From: Alphaproteobacteria bacterium
Lineage (GTDB): Bacteria > Pseudomonadota > Alphaproteobacteria > SMXS01
Direction: 5' to 3'
Length of the DNA stretch: 60,892 nt
Assembly (NCBI GenBank): GCA_016124315.1
Contig: WGNW01000033.1
Span: forward strand, 1-60,892
The notes below the pieces were generated by a model. It was not told the origin of the DNA. It saw only the letters and a list, made by a program, of their open reading frames with translations, and ran no database searches. Both the position numbers and the translations under genes were made by a program. The stretch's first letter is position 1, and each line of letters starts with the position of its first letter. Shown piece after piece: positions 8,927 to 17,315 of this stretch.

Positions 8927-10387
8927 TTATCGTGCTTCGATCCGACGGATAAAATCCGACAGCATGATCCGGTAGAGGTCGTCCTTCAGGATGCCGTCCT
9001 CGACGCCGCGGTCGATGTTGGGGTTGTCGTTGATCTCGATGACGAAGACGCCGTCGTCACGCTGCTTGAGGTCGACGCCGTAGAGCCCGTCGCCCACCAG
9101 GTTGGCCGCACGTACGCCGGCCTCCACCACCTCCCGCGGGGCGTCCTCGAGGGCGACCGCGCGGAACGGCCCCTCTGCGAATCCGCCGCCGGGCTTGTGC
9201 CGGATGATCTGCCAGTGCCGGCGCGACATGAAGTACTGGGAGACGAAGATCGGCTTGCGGTTGAGCACGCCGACGCGCCAGTCATATTCCGTGTACATGA
9301 ACTCCTGGGCCAGGATCACCGCGGAGTGGCGGAACAGCCGGCGGGCGTGCTCCAGCAGTTCCGAGCGGTTCTCCACCTTCACCACGCCGCGGGAGAACGA
9401 GCCGTCGGGGATCTTCAGCACCAGGGGGTAGGACAGCGCCGCCTCGGCGTTGAGGATGTTCTGGCGGTCGACGATCACCGTCTTGGGCGCGGGGAGCTTG
9501 TTGGTTTGGAGCAGTTCGGCGAGGTAGACCTTGTTGGTGCAGCGCAGGATCGAGGTCGGGTCATCGATCACCGGCAGCCCCTCGAACACCGCCTTCTGGG
9601 CGAAGCGGAAGGTGTGGTTCTCCAGCGTCGTGGTCTCGCGGATGAACAGGGCGTCATACTCGGCGAGGCGCAGGTAGTCCTTGCGCTCCAGCGTTTCCAC
9701 GTCGATGCCCATCTGGGCGCCGATGGAGACGAACTTCTTGATGGTCTCCGGCGTCGACGGCGGCAGCTTGGCCGACGGGTCGTAGAGGACACCCAGCGCA
9801 TAGCGCGACGTCGGCCGCGCCTTGGGCGCCCGCCAGTCGGCCCGCGTGTAGTGTTCCAGCCGCGCCAGGAAGAAGTCGAACTCCTCCGGGCTCAGGGCGC
9901 GGGGCGCGATCGCCTCCAGGGTCTTGACGTTCCAGCGGTCCTCGAAGGCCACCTGGACCCGCAGCAGCGGGCAGCGGAACCGGTCGAACAACTGGCGGGC
10001 GAAGGTGCGGAACCGGTTGCCGGCGGTCTGGCCGAAATAGACGGTGAGCGTGAACGCCGCCTGCGGCGGGTTGGCGAGCTTGCCGATCTCGTCGCGCAGG
10101 GTGTGGTTGAGGTCGGGCAGTTCGACGCTGTAGAGCGCGCGGCGCGACAGGTTGAGGATGGTCTCCACGGTCGGCACCACCTTCTGGCCCCGCGCCTCGG
10201 CCAGTAGCGAGCAGTAATAGCCCAGGTCCAGGTATTCCAGGTCGCCGCTCAGGTTGATCACCCGCGCGCTCTTGCCGGACAGCCCGTCGGGCGTCTCCAC
10301 ATATTGCTGCAGGGTGACGGCCCTGCCGGCCTTCTTCGCCCACTCGCAGTCGGCGGGGGAATCGACGATGATGATGTGCCGTGCCAT
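8927..10387 (-). CDS. RimK-family ATP-grasp protein
   Basis: 486 residues, cytoplasmic. The N-terminal 150 or so residues form the RimK-associated domain (starts MARHIIIVDSPADCEWAKKA). The C-terminal half is an ATP-grasp fold: lysine in YPLVLKIPDGSFSRGV for ATP binding, then EINDNPNIDRGVEDG, the acidic metal-binding strand with the usual E-x-N-x-N-P pattern near the C-terminus. ATP-grasp ligases of this group join an amino acid to a carboxylate of a peptide or protein through an acyl-phosphate; RimK itself adds glutamate to ribosomal protein S6, but this long two-domain form is a separate subfamily of unknown substrate. The start ATG 10387 is chosen because the conserved MARHIIIVDS begins there; an upstream extension to 10450 is low-complexity. 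Gene order with the GNAT upstream resembles the common pairing of this family with a GNAT/C39 protein. Confidence 0.88.
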   Translation of the reverse strand: MARHIIIVDSPADCEWAKKAGRAVTLQQYVETPDGLSGKSARVINLSGDLEYLDLGYYCSLLAEARGQKVVPTVETILNLSRRALYSVELPDLNHTLRDEIGKLANPPQAAFTLTVYFGQTAGNRFRTFARQLFDRFRCPLLRVQVAFEDRWNVKTLEAIAPRALSPEEFDFFLARLEHYTRADWRAPKARPTSRYALGVLYDPSAKLPPSTPETIKKFVSIGAQMGIDVETLERKDYLRLAEYDALFIRETTTLENHTFRFAQKAVFEGLPVIDDPTSILRCTNKVYLAELLQTNKLPAPKTVIVDRQNILNAEAALSYPLVLKIPDGSFSRGVVKVENRSELLEHARRLFRHSAVILAQEFMYTEYDWRVGVLNRKPIFVSQYFMSRRHWQIIRHKPGGGFAEGPFRAVALEDAPREVVEAGVRAANLVGDGLYGVDLKQRDDGVFVIEINDNPNIDRGVEDGILKDDLYRIMLSDFIRRIEAR

Positions 10388-10541
10388 GGATTTTCCGCGA
10401 GAGGGGCCTTTGGACGGGATGCTGCTGCCGGGCGGACGGCGGGAAGGCACCGCCGACGCTGGCCGTGTGGGCCTCCACTGCGCGCCATCATGCGCGGGGA
10501 CGCGAGTCCAGTAAAGATTTAGTCCGGAAGACGCGCGGCGT

Positions 10542-11009
10542 TCAGTTCGGTTCCCGGGGCAGCGCGCGGGCCATGACGATCGCCGCCGCGCCGTCGTCGT
10601 AGAACCCCGGCTTGCGGCCGGTCGGCTCGTAGCCCAGTGCCGCGTACAGCCGCAGCGCCCGCTCGTTGTCGCCCCGCACCTCCAGGTGCATGGTGCGCCG
10701 TCCGGCTGCGGCCGCGCGCCTCTCCGCCTCGGCGATCAGCCGGGCGCCGATGCCGCCGCCGCGCCGTTGCGGATCGACCGCGACGGAGTAGAGCCGCGCC
10801 CGGACGCTGTTCCTGCGCAGCAGCACGACGGCGTCGCCGGCGAGCAGGCCGCCGGTCTCCGCCACCAGGCAGATGGCCTGTTCCGAGCGCACCAGCCGGC
10901 GCAGGCTGCGCAGCGACAGCCGGTCTCCCGGGAAGCTGGTCTCCTCCAGCCGCCGCATGGCGGGCACGTCTGCCGGGGTCGCCGGCCGGATGTGGATGGC
11001 GTCGTCCAT
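10542..11009 (-). CDS. GNAT-family N-acetyltransferase (RimI-like)
   Basis: 155 residues, single GNAT domain. IRPATPADVPAMRRLEETSF is the typical N-terminal helix region, VAVDPQRRGGGIGARLIAEA is motif A with the acetyl-CoA pyrophosphate loop (RxxGxG), and ALRLYAALGYEPTGRKPGFY is the C-terminal motif B. The R-x-x-G-F-Y ending is like RimI, the N-alpha-acetyltransferase of ribosomal protein S18, but the substrate cannot be assigned. In many bacteria the partner of the long RimK-family protein is a GNAT fused to a C39-like peptidase; here only the GNAT part is present. It lies 154 bp upstream of the RimK-like gene on the same strand and may share its transcript. Confidence 0.88.
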   Translation of the reverse strand: MDDAIHIRPATPADVPAMRRLEETSFPGDRLSLRSLRRLVRSEQAICLVAETGGLLAGDAVVLLRRNSVRARLYSVAVDPQRRGGGIGARLIAEAERRAAAAGRRTMHLEVRGDNERALRLYAALGYEPTGRKPGFYDDGAAAIVMARALPREPN

Positions 11010-11138
11010 CGGGTCTCCCGGAAGCGGCCGGAGAGTAATCCGAGCGGTCGCGTTGCGGCAAGCCGCTCGCTTGGCCTCGCGGTGGCCGGCGGCTGCGCTC
11101 TGGGGTAGGCTTGTCCGGTCGGTTCAAGGACCACCGTG

Positions 11139-12986
11139 ATGCAGAACAAGAGCTTCCATCTGTGGTACTGGCTTGCCGCGGCCGCCGGAATCCTGCTGAT
11201 CCAGTACCTGCTGCTGTCGTCGCAACAGGTGGCGACGATCCCTTACAGCGAGTTCGAACAGGATCTCAGGGACGGCAAGGTCGCCGAAGTGGCGGTGTCG
11301 GACAAGTTCATCCAGGGCCGCTTCAAGAGCCCGCTGTCCTCGGGACAGAGCCGGTTCGTCACCACCCGGGTCGACCCCGGATTCGCCGAGACCCTCGGCA
11401 AGTACGGCGTGAAGGTGACCGGCGAGGTCGAGAACACCTTCCTGCGCGACCTGCTTTCATGGGTCGTCCCCGTGGCGTTCTTCGCCCTGGTGTGGATGTA
11501 CCTGCTGCGCCGCGCCGGCGGCGGCGTGGGCGGCGGCCTGATGCAGATCGGCAAGAGCAAGGCCAAGGTCTACGTTGAGTCGGACACCGGCGTCACCTTC
11601 GACGACGTGGCCGGCGTCGACGAAGCCAAGGACGAGCTCAAGGAGATCATCGACTTCCTGAAGGATCCCGTGGCGTATGGCCGGCTCGGCGGGCGCATGC
11701 CGCGCGGCGTGCTGCTGGTCGGTCCGCCCGGTACCGGCAAGACGCTGCTCGCCAAGGCGGTGGCGGGCGAGGCCGGGGTGCCGTTCTTCTCCATCTCCGG
11801 ATCGGAGTTCGTGGAGATGTTCGTCGGCGTGGGAGCGGCGCGCGTGCGCGACCTGTTCGAGCAGGCCCGCGCCAAGGCGCCGGCCATCGTCTTCATCGAC
11901 GAGCTGGATGCGCTGGGACGGGCGCGGGGCATCGTGTCGCTGGGCGGCGGCAACGACGAGAAGGAACAGACGCTGAACCAGTTGCTGGTCGAACTCGACG
12001 GCTTCGATTCGTCCACCGGGCTGGTGCTGCTGGCCGCCACCAACCGGCCGGAGATTCTCGACCCGGCGCTGCTGCGCGCCGGGCGCTTCGACCGTCAGGT
12101 GCTGGTCGACCGGCCGGACAAGCTGGGCCGGGTGCAGATCCTGGCCGTGCACCTGCGGAAAGTGACGCTGGACGCGGACGTGGATCCAGAGAAGATCGCG
12201 GCGCTGACCCCCGGTTTCACCGGCGCCGACCTCGCCAACCTGGTCAACGAGGCGGCCCTGCTCGCCACCCGTCGCCGGGCGACCGCGGTGACCATGGCCG
12301 ACTTCAACAACGCGGTCGAGCGCATCGTCGCCGGGCTGGAGAAGCGCAACCGGCTGCTCAATGCGCGCGAACGGGAGATCGTCGCCCATCACGAGACGGG
12401 CCATGCCCTGGTCGCCTCCTTCCTGCCCGGCGTCGATCCGGTCCACAAGATTTCCATCATTCCCCGGGGTGTCGGGGCGCTGGGCTATACCATCCAGCGT
12501 CCGACCGAGGACCGGTTCCTGATGACCCGCGAGGAACTGGAGAACAAGATGGCGGTGCTGCTGGGCGGCCGGGCGGCCGAGTGGGTCGTCTATGGGCACC
12601 TCTCCACCGGCGCGGCGGACGATCTGGCGAAGGCCACCGACATCGCCCGTGCGATGGTCACCCGCTACGGCATGTCGGATGCGCTCGGCCAGGTTGCGCT
12701 CGACCGGGACCGCCAGAGCTTCCTCAAGCCGGGAGAGTTCGCCGGCGGGTCGCGGGAGCGGGACTACTCGGAAGAGACGGCGGCGACCATCGACCGCGAG
12801 GTGCACCGCATCCTCGACGCGGTCTTTTCCCGCGCCGTCGGCATCCTCGGGGATCATCGCGCGCTGCTGGAGGAAGCCGCCCGGCTGCTGCTCGAGAAGG
12901 AGACGCTGGAGGGCGCCGAGCTCCAGGCGCTCATCGCGCGAAGCGGTGGCGTGTCCCCGCGGGCCGCGGTCGGCAAGGCGGGGTGA
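11139..12986 (+). CDS. ftsH: ATP-dependent zinc metalloprotease FtsH
   Basis: Membrane-anchored AAA+ protease that unfolds and degrades membrane and short-lived cytoplasmic proteins, 615 residues. Two membrane segments (about 8-27 and 105-125) flank a periplasmic FtsH-ext domain. The AAA module has Walker A GPPGTGKT at residue 195, Walker [12 protein letters not shown] and second region of homology [20 protein letters not shown]. The zinc protease motif HETGH is at 418-422 (the family norm is HEAGH). Walker B reads DELDAL rather than DEIDAV and the C-terminal tail is short, so this may be a secondary FtsH paralogue rather than the essential copy; it is not beside tilS or folP here. GTG 11136 immediately precedes ATG 11139; AAGGA at 11126-11130 fits either start. 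Confidence 0.95.
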   Translation: MQNKSFHLWYWLAAAAGILLIQYLLLSSQQVATIPYSEFEQDLRDGKVAEVAVSDKFIQGRFKSPLSSGQSRFVTTRVDPGFAETLGKYGVKVTGEVENTFLRDLLSWVVPVAFFALVWMYLLRRAGGGVGGGLMQIGKSKAKVYVESDTGVTFDDVAGVDEAKDELKEIIDFLKDPVAYGRLGGRMPRGVLLVGPPGTGKTLLAKAVAGEAGVPFFSISGSEFVEMFVGVGAARVRDLFEQARAKAPAIVFIDELDALGRARGIVSLGGGNDEKEQTLNQLLVELDGFDSSTGLVLLAATNRPEILDPALLRAGRFDRQVLVDRPDKLGRVQILAVHLRKVTLDADVDPEKIAALTPGFTGADLANLVNEAALLATRRRATAVTMADFNNAVERIVAGLEKRNRLLNAREREIVAHHETGHALVASFLPGVDPVHKISIIPRGVGALGYTIQRPTEDRFLMTREELENKMAVLLGGRAAEWVVYGHLSTGAADDLAKATDIARAMVTRYGMSDALGQVALDRDRQSFLKPGEFAGGSRERDYSEETAATIDREVHRILDAVFSRAVGILGDHRALLEEAARLLLEKETLEGAELQALIARSGGVSPRAAVGKAG

Positions 12987-13006
12987 GGCGTCGTCGCTCC
13001 GGTGCT

Positions 13007-15382
13007 TCAGTCGGGCATGCGCTCGGGCCAGCCCAGCGCGGCGAGGGCATCCGACAGCTGTGAGCGGACGAACGGCTTGGGCAGGAGCGAGGTTCGCGGC
13101 GGCAGGGTTTCCGGCGGTCGGCCCGTCATCAGGATGGCGGCCAGCCCCGGGTGGCCCCGACGCAGGGCTTCGATCAGGGAGGTGCCGGTCATGCCCGGCA
13201 GGCTCATGTCGGTCACGAGGACGTCGAGCGGCGTCCCGTCGCCGGCCGCCTCGAGCGCCGTCTCGGCCGAGCCGGCTTCCGCGACCGTGCATCCCATGCG
13301 CCGCAGCACCCCCGCCACGCTCGCTCTCAGCAGGGCATCGTCCTCGACCAGGAGGACGCGGGGCCGGGCCGCACCGGTGCCGGCCCGCGGCGGGGGCCCG
13401 TCGGTCCGCCGCGCCGCCTGGTCGATGGCCATCCGCAGCTTGATCGCCATTTCCTGGCGGTTGTAGGGCTTGCTCAGCAGCAGGATGCCGTCGTCCAGCT
13501 GGCCGTTGTGGATGATGGCGTTCTCCGTATAGCCGGAGGTGAACAACACGGCGATGCCCGGCATCAGCGCCTCGGCGGCGAGGGACAGTTCGCGTCCGTT
13601 CATCGGGCCCGGCATGACGATGTCGGTGAACAGCACGTTGACCGGCGCGCCGCTGCGCAGGATGGCGAGCGCGCTCTTGCCGTCCTCCGCCTGAAGTGCC
13701 CGATAGCCGAGGCCCGCCACCATGTCCACCGCTGAGCGGCGGACCGCCGGATCGTCCTCGACGACCAGGATGCATTCGCCCCGTCCGGCCATCTCGGCGG
13801 TGACGGCGGTGGGCTCGAGGGCTTCTGGCTTGCCGGAGCGGGGCAGGTAGATCTTGACCGTGGTGCCGGCGCCCGGCTCGCTGTAGAGCTTGATGTGCCC
13901 GCCCGACTGCTTGATGAAACCATGCACCTGGCTGAGACCCAGGCCGGTGCCGCGGCCTTCCCCTTTGGTGGTGTAGAACGGTTCGAAGGCCCGCTCGGTC
14001 TGCTCGGGGCTCATGCCGGTGCCGGTGTCGCTCACCGCGATGACCACGTACTGTCCCGCCTCGGCCTCGGGATTCTGCCTGGCGTACTGGTGGTCGAGGA
14101 AGGCGTTGCCGATCTCGATGGTCAGGTTGCCGCCGTCGGGCATGGCGTCGCGGGCGTTGACCGCCAGGTTGACCAGCGCGTTCTCCAGCTCGACCACGTC
14201 GACGACCGTGTTCCACAGCCCGCCGCTAACCAGCGACTCCAGCTCCACCTTCTCGCCCAGCGACTGGCGCAGCAGTTCGGCCATGCCCTGGATCGACTTG
14301 GACAGGTTGACGACTCGCGGCTGCAGCGGCTGGCGGCGGGCGAACGCCAGCAGCCGGCGGGTCAGCGAGGCGGAGTGCTCGGCGGCCGTGGTGGCGCTGT
14401 GCACCCGCTGTGACAGTTCGGCGTCGCCGCCGACCCGGTCGCCGATGAACTCCAGGTTGGAGACGATGACCTGGAGGTGGTTGTTGAAGTCGTGGGCGAT
14501 GCCGCCGGTCAGCTTGCCGATGGCTTCCAGCCGCTGTGATTGGGCTGCCTTGCTGCGGGCCTCTTCCAGCAGGTCGCTGGCCCGCAGCCTTTCGCTGATG
14601 TCCTGGGTGATCTTGGCGAAGCCGAGCAGGGTTCCCGCCGCGTCGCGTACCGGCTCGACGGCGACGGCCGCCCAGAAGCGCGAGCCGTCCTTGCGGACGC
14701 GCCACGCCTCGGTCTCGAACCGCCCTTCGGCGGCTGCCGCCGCCAGGGTCGCCTCGGGCGCGCCGCGCTCGCGGTCCTCGGGCGTGTAGAACACGCCGAA
14801 GTGCTGGCCGAGAATCTCCGGCGCCCGGTAGCCCTTGATGCGCTCCGCGCCGACATTCCAGCTGGCGACCGTCCCGTCGGGCGACAGCATGTAGAGGGCG
14901 GCGTTGGTGAGGCCGTTCACCAGCAGCCGGAACTGCTGCTCGCTGTCGGCGACGGCCTGCTCGGCGGCGCGCCGTTCGGTCAGGTCCCGCGTCACCTTGG
15001 CAAAGCCGATGAAGCGGCCGTCGGTGTCGCGCAGGGCGTGCAGCGTGCTCTGCGCCCAGAAGCGGGAGGCGTCCTTGCGCACGCGCCAGCCCTCGATCTG
15101 GAACCGGCCGTCGTCGCGGGCCGCTCGCAGTTCCGCTGCCGGCCGGCCTTCCCGCCTGTCGTCCTCGGTGAACAGGATGTCGAAATCCTGGCCGAGGATT
15201 TCGTCCGCGCCGTAGCCGGTGATGCGTTCGGCGCCGGCGGTCCAGCTGGCGATCCGTCCCTCGGGATCGATGGCGTAGATGGCATAGTCGGTGGCCGCCT
15301 CGATCAGCAGCCGTCTCAGCTTGTCGTCGTCGATCTCCCGCATGCGTGCTGCCCCCCGCTGCACCACATCCGAACTGAACAT
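13007..15382 (-). CDS. Hybrid sensor histidine kinase, PAS-PAS-HisKA-HATPase-REC-REC
   Basis: Cytoplasmic sensor kinase of 791 residues with no membrane segment. Two near-identical PAS domains (about 20-135 and 145-265; TAGAERITGYGADEILGQ and NVGAERIKGYRAPEILGQ) are followed by the dimerisation/phosphoacceptor helix GKLTGGIAHDFNNHLQV, in which the His of AHDFNN is the phosphorylation site. The HATPase_c domain shows NLAVNARDAMPDGG (N box), DTGTGMSPE and GRGTGLGLSQVHGF (G boxes). Two receiver domains follow, with acceptor aspartates in NVLFTDIVMPG and DVLVTDMSLPG. It resembles the larger kinase at 35246 in the kinase core and first receiver (YTENAIIHNGQLDDG). The signal is unknown. ATG 15382 is used; ATG 15343 (MREIDDDK) is an equally good start. 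Confidence 0.92.
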   Translation of the reverse strand: MFSSDVVQRGAARMREIDDDKLRRLLIEAATDYAIYAIDPEGRIASWTAGAERITGYGADEILGQDFDILFTEDDRREGRPAAELRAARDDGRFQIEGWRVRKDASRFWAQSTLHALRDTDGRFIGFAKVTRDLTERRAAEQAVADSEQQFRLLVNGLTNAALYMLSPDGTVASWNVGAERIKGYRAPEILGQHFGVFYTPEDRERGAPEATLAAAAAEGRFETEAWRVRKDGSRFWAAVAVEPVRDAAGTLLGFAKITQDISERLRASDLLEEARSKAAQSQRLEAIGKLTGGIAHDFNNHLQVIVSNLEFIGDRVGGDAELSQRVHSATTAAEHSASLTRRLLAFARRQPLQPRVVNLSKSIQGMAELLRQSLGEKVELESLVSGGLWNTVVDVVELENALVNLAVNARDAMPDGGNLTIEIGNAFLDHQYARQNPEAEAGQYVVIAVSDTGTGMSPEQTERAFEPFYTTKGEGRGTGLGLSQVHGFIKQSGGHIKLYSEPGAGTTVKIYLPRSGKPEALEPTAVTAEMAGRGECILVVEDDPAVRRSAVDMVAGLGYRALQAEDGKSALAILRSGAPVNVLFTDIVMPGPMNGRELSLAAEALMPGIAVLFTSGYTENAIIHNGQLDDGILLLSKPYNRQEMAIKLRMAIDQAARRTDGPPPRAGTGAARPRVLLVEDDALLRASVAGVLRRMGCTVAEAGSAETALEAAGDGTPLDVLVTDMSLPGMTGTSLIEALRRGHPGLAAILMTGRPPETLPPRTSLLPKPFVRSQLSDALAALGWPERMPD

Positions 15383-15549
15383 TGGTCGAGGGCTTCGATC
15401 CTATCGGATCGCGCGGGCGAATCAGCTGGAATCAGAGGCTTGGACGCCTTTTTTTCATGAGTCCGGCTACCAGATACCGCGCCGTGCCGCCGGAGGGCTG
15501 TTCGGGCGAGCTCGGGGGAGCCGCTTCAGGACCTTTCTGCGGGCGCGCG

Positions 15550-15816
15550 CTATTCCGCCTCCGTCTCCGTCTCGGCCGCCGGGTCGCGGAAATAGGGCTC
15601 CACCTCGCCCTTCAGCTTGATGGTCATGGGGTTGCCGAAGCGGTCCTTGGTGTTGCCGACGGCCACCCGCACCCAGCCCTCGCTGACGCAGTATTCGTCG
15701 ATGTTGTTGCGCTCCTCGCCGCGGAACCGGATGCCCACGCCTCGCCGCAGGCTCGGCTCGTCGAAATAGGGGCTTGCCGGGTCGGTGGAGAGGCGGTCGG
15801 GCGGCGTGTCGGACAT
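15550..15816 (-). CDS. DUF3297 family protein
   Basis: 88 residues. The sequence LSTDPASPYFDEPSLRRGVG followed by IRFRGEERNNIDEYCVSEGW and TIKLKGEVEPYFRD is characteristic of the DUF3297 family, small cytoplasmic proteins of alpha- and other proteobacteria with no proven function (sometimes mislabelled glutathione peroxidase). The start at ATG 15816 gives the conserved MSDTPPDRLS beginning; the frame is open further upstream to 15885 but that stretch has no family similarity. It lies alone, 166 bp upstream of the hybrid kinase start on the same strand. Confidence 0.85.
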   Translation of the reverse strand: MSDTPPDRLSTDPASPYFDEPSLRRGVGIRFRGEERNNIDEYCVSEGWVRVAVGNTKDRFGNPMTIKLKGEVEPYFRDPAAETETEAE

Positions 15817-15904
15817 GGCGGACGGCTTTCGGTTGCGCGATTTCGGGGGAGATTGCCCCATCGCCGGCGGCGCGCCAACCCCCAATCCCCGGCCGTCGGC
15901 GGCC

Positions 15905-16462
15905 TCACTGACCGGAGCGGATGACGGTGAACCGGGTGAGCTGCCGCTTCGGCATCTCCCAGTCCGGCTTGAGCTCCAGCGCGTGCTGGTAGTCGTGATA
16001 GGCCGCCGCGGCGTCGTTCAGGCCCTCATAGGCGATGCCCCGGTTGTAGTAGGCCTTCTCCGGTTCCTCGACGCCCAGTTCCAGGGCCCTGTTGGTGTCG
16101 GCGAGGCCTTCCGCGTAGTGCTTGGTGATGATCAGCAGCGCGCCCCGGTTCACCCACACCTCGCCCACCTCCGGCGCGCGCGCCATGGCGGCCTCGAAGT
16201 CGGCGCGGGCCAGGTCGAACTCGTTGCGGCGCAGGTGAAGGATGCCGCGGTTGACGTAGGTTCCGGCCCGGAAATAGGTGCTCATCACATCCTTGAGCGC
16301 GGCGTCGCAAAGCTCTACCGCGGCGGTGTCGGCGCGGCCGAACCGCGTGACCTGGGAGCACTGGGCGGCCAGGCTGGGGCCGAGGATGGTGACGCCCGCC
16401 TGCGCCGGTGCGATGGCCGCCAGTCCTGCGACGATCGCCGCGATGAACGGTCCGGATCTCAT
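15905..16462 (-). CDS. Secreted tetratricopeptide-repeat protein
   Basis: 185 residues. MRSGPFIAAIVAGLAAIAPAQAG is a clear Sec signal peptide with an AQA cleavage motif, so the mature protein is probably periplasmic. After it come TPR-like helix pairs (AGTYVNRGILHLRRNEFDLA, VGEVWVNRGALLIITKHYAE, EKAYYNRGIAYEGLNDAAAA), about three repeats, the usual scaffold for protein contacts. No catalytic motif. The start ATG 16462 is set by the signal peptide; the frame continues upstream to 16627 without a plausible start context. Confidence 0.85.
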   Translation of the reverse strand: MRSGPFIAAIVAGLAAIAPAQAGVTILGPSLAAQCSQVTRFGRADTAAVELCDAALKDVMSTYFRAGTYVNRGILHLRRNEFDLARADFEAAMARAPEVGEVWVNRGALLIITKHYAEGLADTNRALELGVEEPEKAYYNRGIAYEGLNDAAAAYHDYQHALELKPDWEMPKRQLTRFTVIRSGQ

Positions 16463-16568
16463 GCCGGCCTCCCCGCCAGCAGCGGTACCATGCTGTTCAG
16501 ATGGGTCGCGGCGGGAGCGGGGCAAGGTCCGCTGTACGGCCTGCCGGCTTCGCCCTAAGGTCGCCTCC

Positions 16569-17225
16569 ATGAACCCGCTGCGCGTCATACGCCGGCACCC
16601 GTTCTCGACCATGGCCCTGTGCAACATCGTCGGGGACCTGTGCTACCTGGGCTTCGCCTTCGACGCGGCGGGCGTGGTGAGCCTGCCCAAGCTGGCGGGG
16701 GCGGCCTTCACCATGGCGGCCCACACGGTGCTGCTCGCCTATGGCGACGACCAGGCCCGCCACATCGCCGCCGAGAAGGGGCTGTTCGCCGGCGCCCTGC
16801 TGCGGCTGCGCGCCGGGGCGCAGCGGGCGCTGCTGGGTGCGCCCGACGGCGTGCGCCGGCTGCTGCGGGTCAAGCCGGTGGGCGTGAGCTTCGCCATGCT
16901 GTCGCTGAACGGCGCCGGCCTGCTCGCTGACGCGCTGCAGCGGGCCGGCGCCTTGCCGCCGTGGACGGTGGCGTCGCAGGTCGCGCTGGGATGTTGCATC
17001 GTCGCCGGCTGCCTCGCCTTCGCCGCCGCCGACTTCGTGCGCGGCCAGAAGGCGGCTGACGTGCTGGTCAAGCTGGCGCCGTCGATCCTGGCGCTGGCGT
17101 CGGCCTCGAGCTGGAGCCTGGCGGCGGCCACCCTCAACCCGTTCCTGATCGTCTCGGTCGCCGCCTTCGGCCTGTCCAACACCGCCGGCTTCTTCACCCG
17201 CATCGAGAAGCGGGCGGCGCGGTGA
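16569..17225 (+). CDS. Multi-pass membrane protein of unknown function
   Basis: 218 residues with about five or six hydrophobic segments (for example near residues 35-57, 96-120, 134-156, 165-190). I do not recognise the family. The first residues MNPLRVIRRHPFSTMALCN are positively charged, consistent with a cytoplasmic N-terminus. The protein is divergent from the TPR gene, with 106 bp between them. The ATG at 16569 is preferred because the upstream part of the open frame (from 16278) runs antisense through the TPR gene. Confidence 0.75.
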   Translation: MNPLRVIRRHPFSTMALCNIVGDLCYLGFAFDAAGVVSLPKLAGAAFTMAAHTVLLAYGDDQARHIAAEKGLFAGALLRLRAGAQRALLGAPDGVRRLLRVKPVGVSFAMLSLNGAGLLADALQRAGALPPWTVASQVALGCCIVAGCLAFAAADFVRGQKAADVLVKLAPSILALASASSWSLAAATLNPFLIVSVAAFGLSNTAGFFTRIEKRAAR

Positions 17226-17315
17226 CGATGCCCGATCGGAGCGTCGGCGCAGCCGGCCGTTTGCCGCGCCGCCTGTTGCGGGTATCCTGAGCGGGGCAGC
17301 AGGAGGGGTGCGGCG

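Noticed and set aside
15437..15460. AGGC-TTGGAC-GCCT followed by seven T, a terminator-like structure on the plus strand
   Set aside because: The stem has only four pairs and no plus-strand gene ends nearby; the surrounding genes are all on the minus strand.
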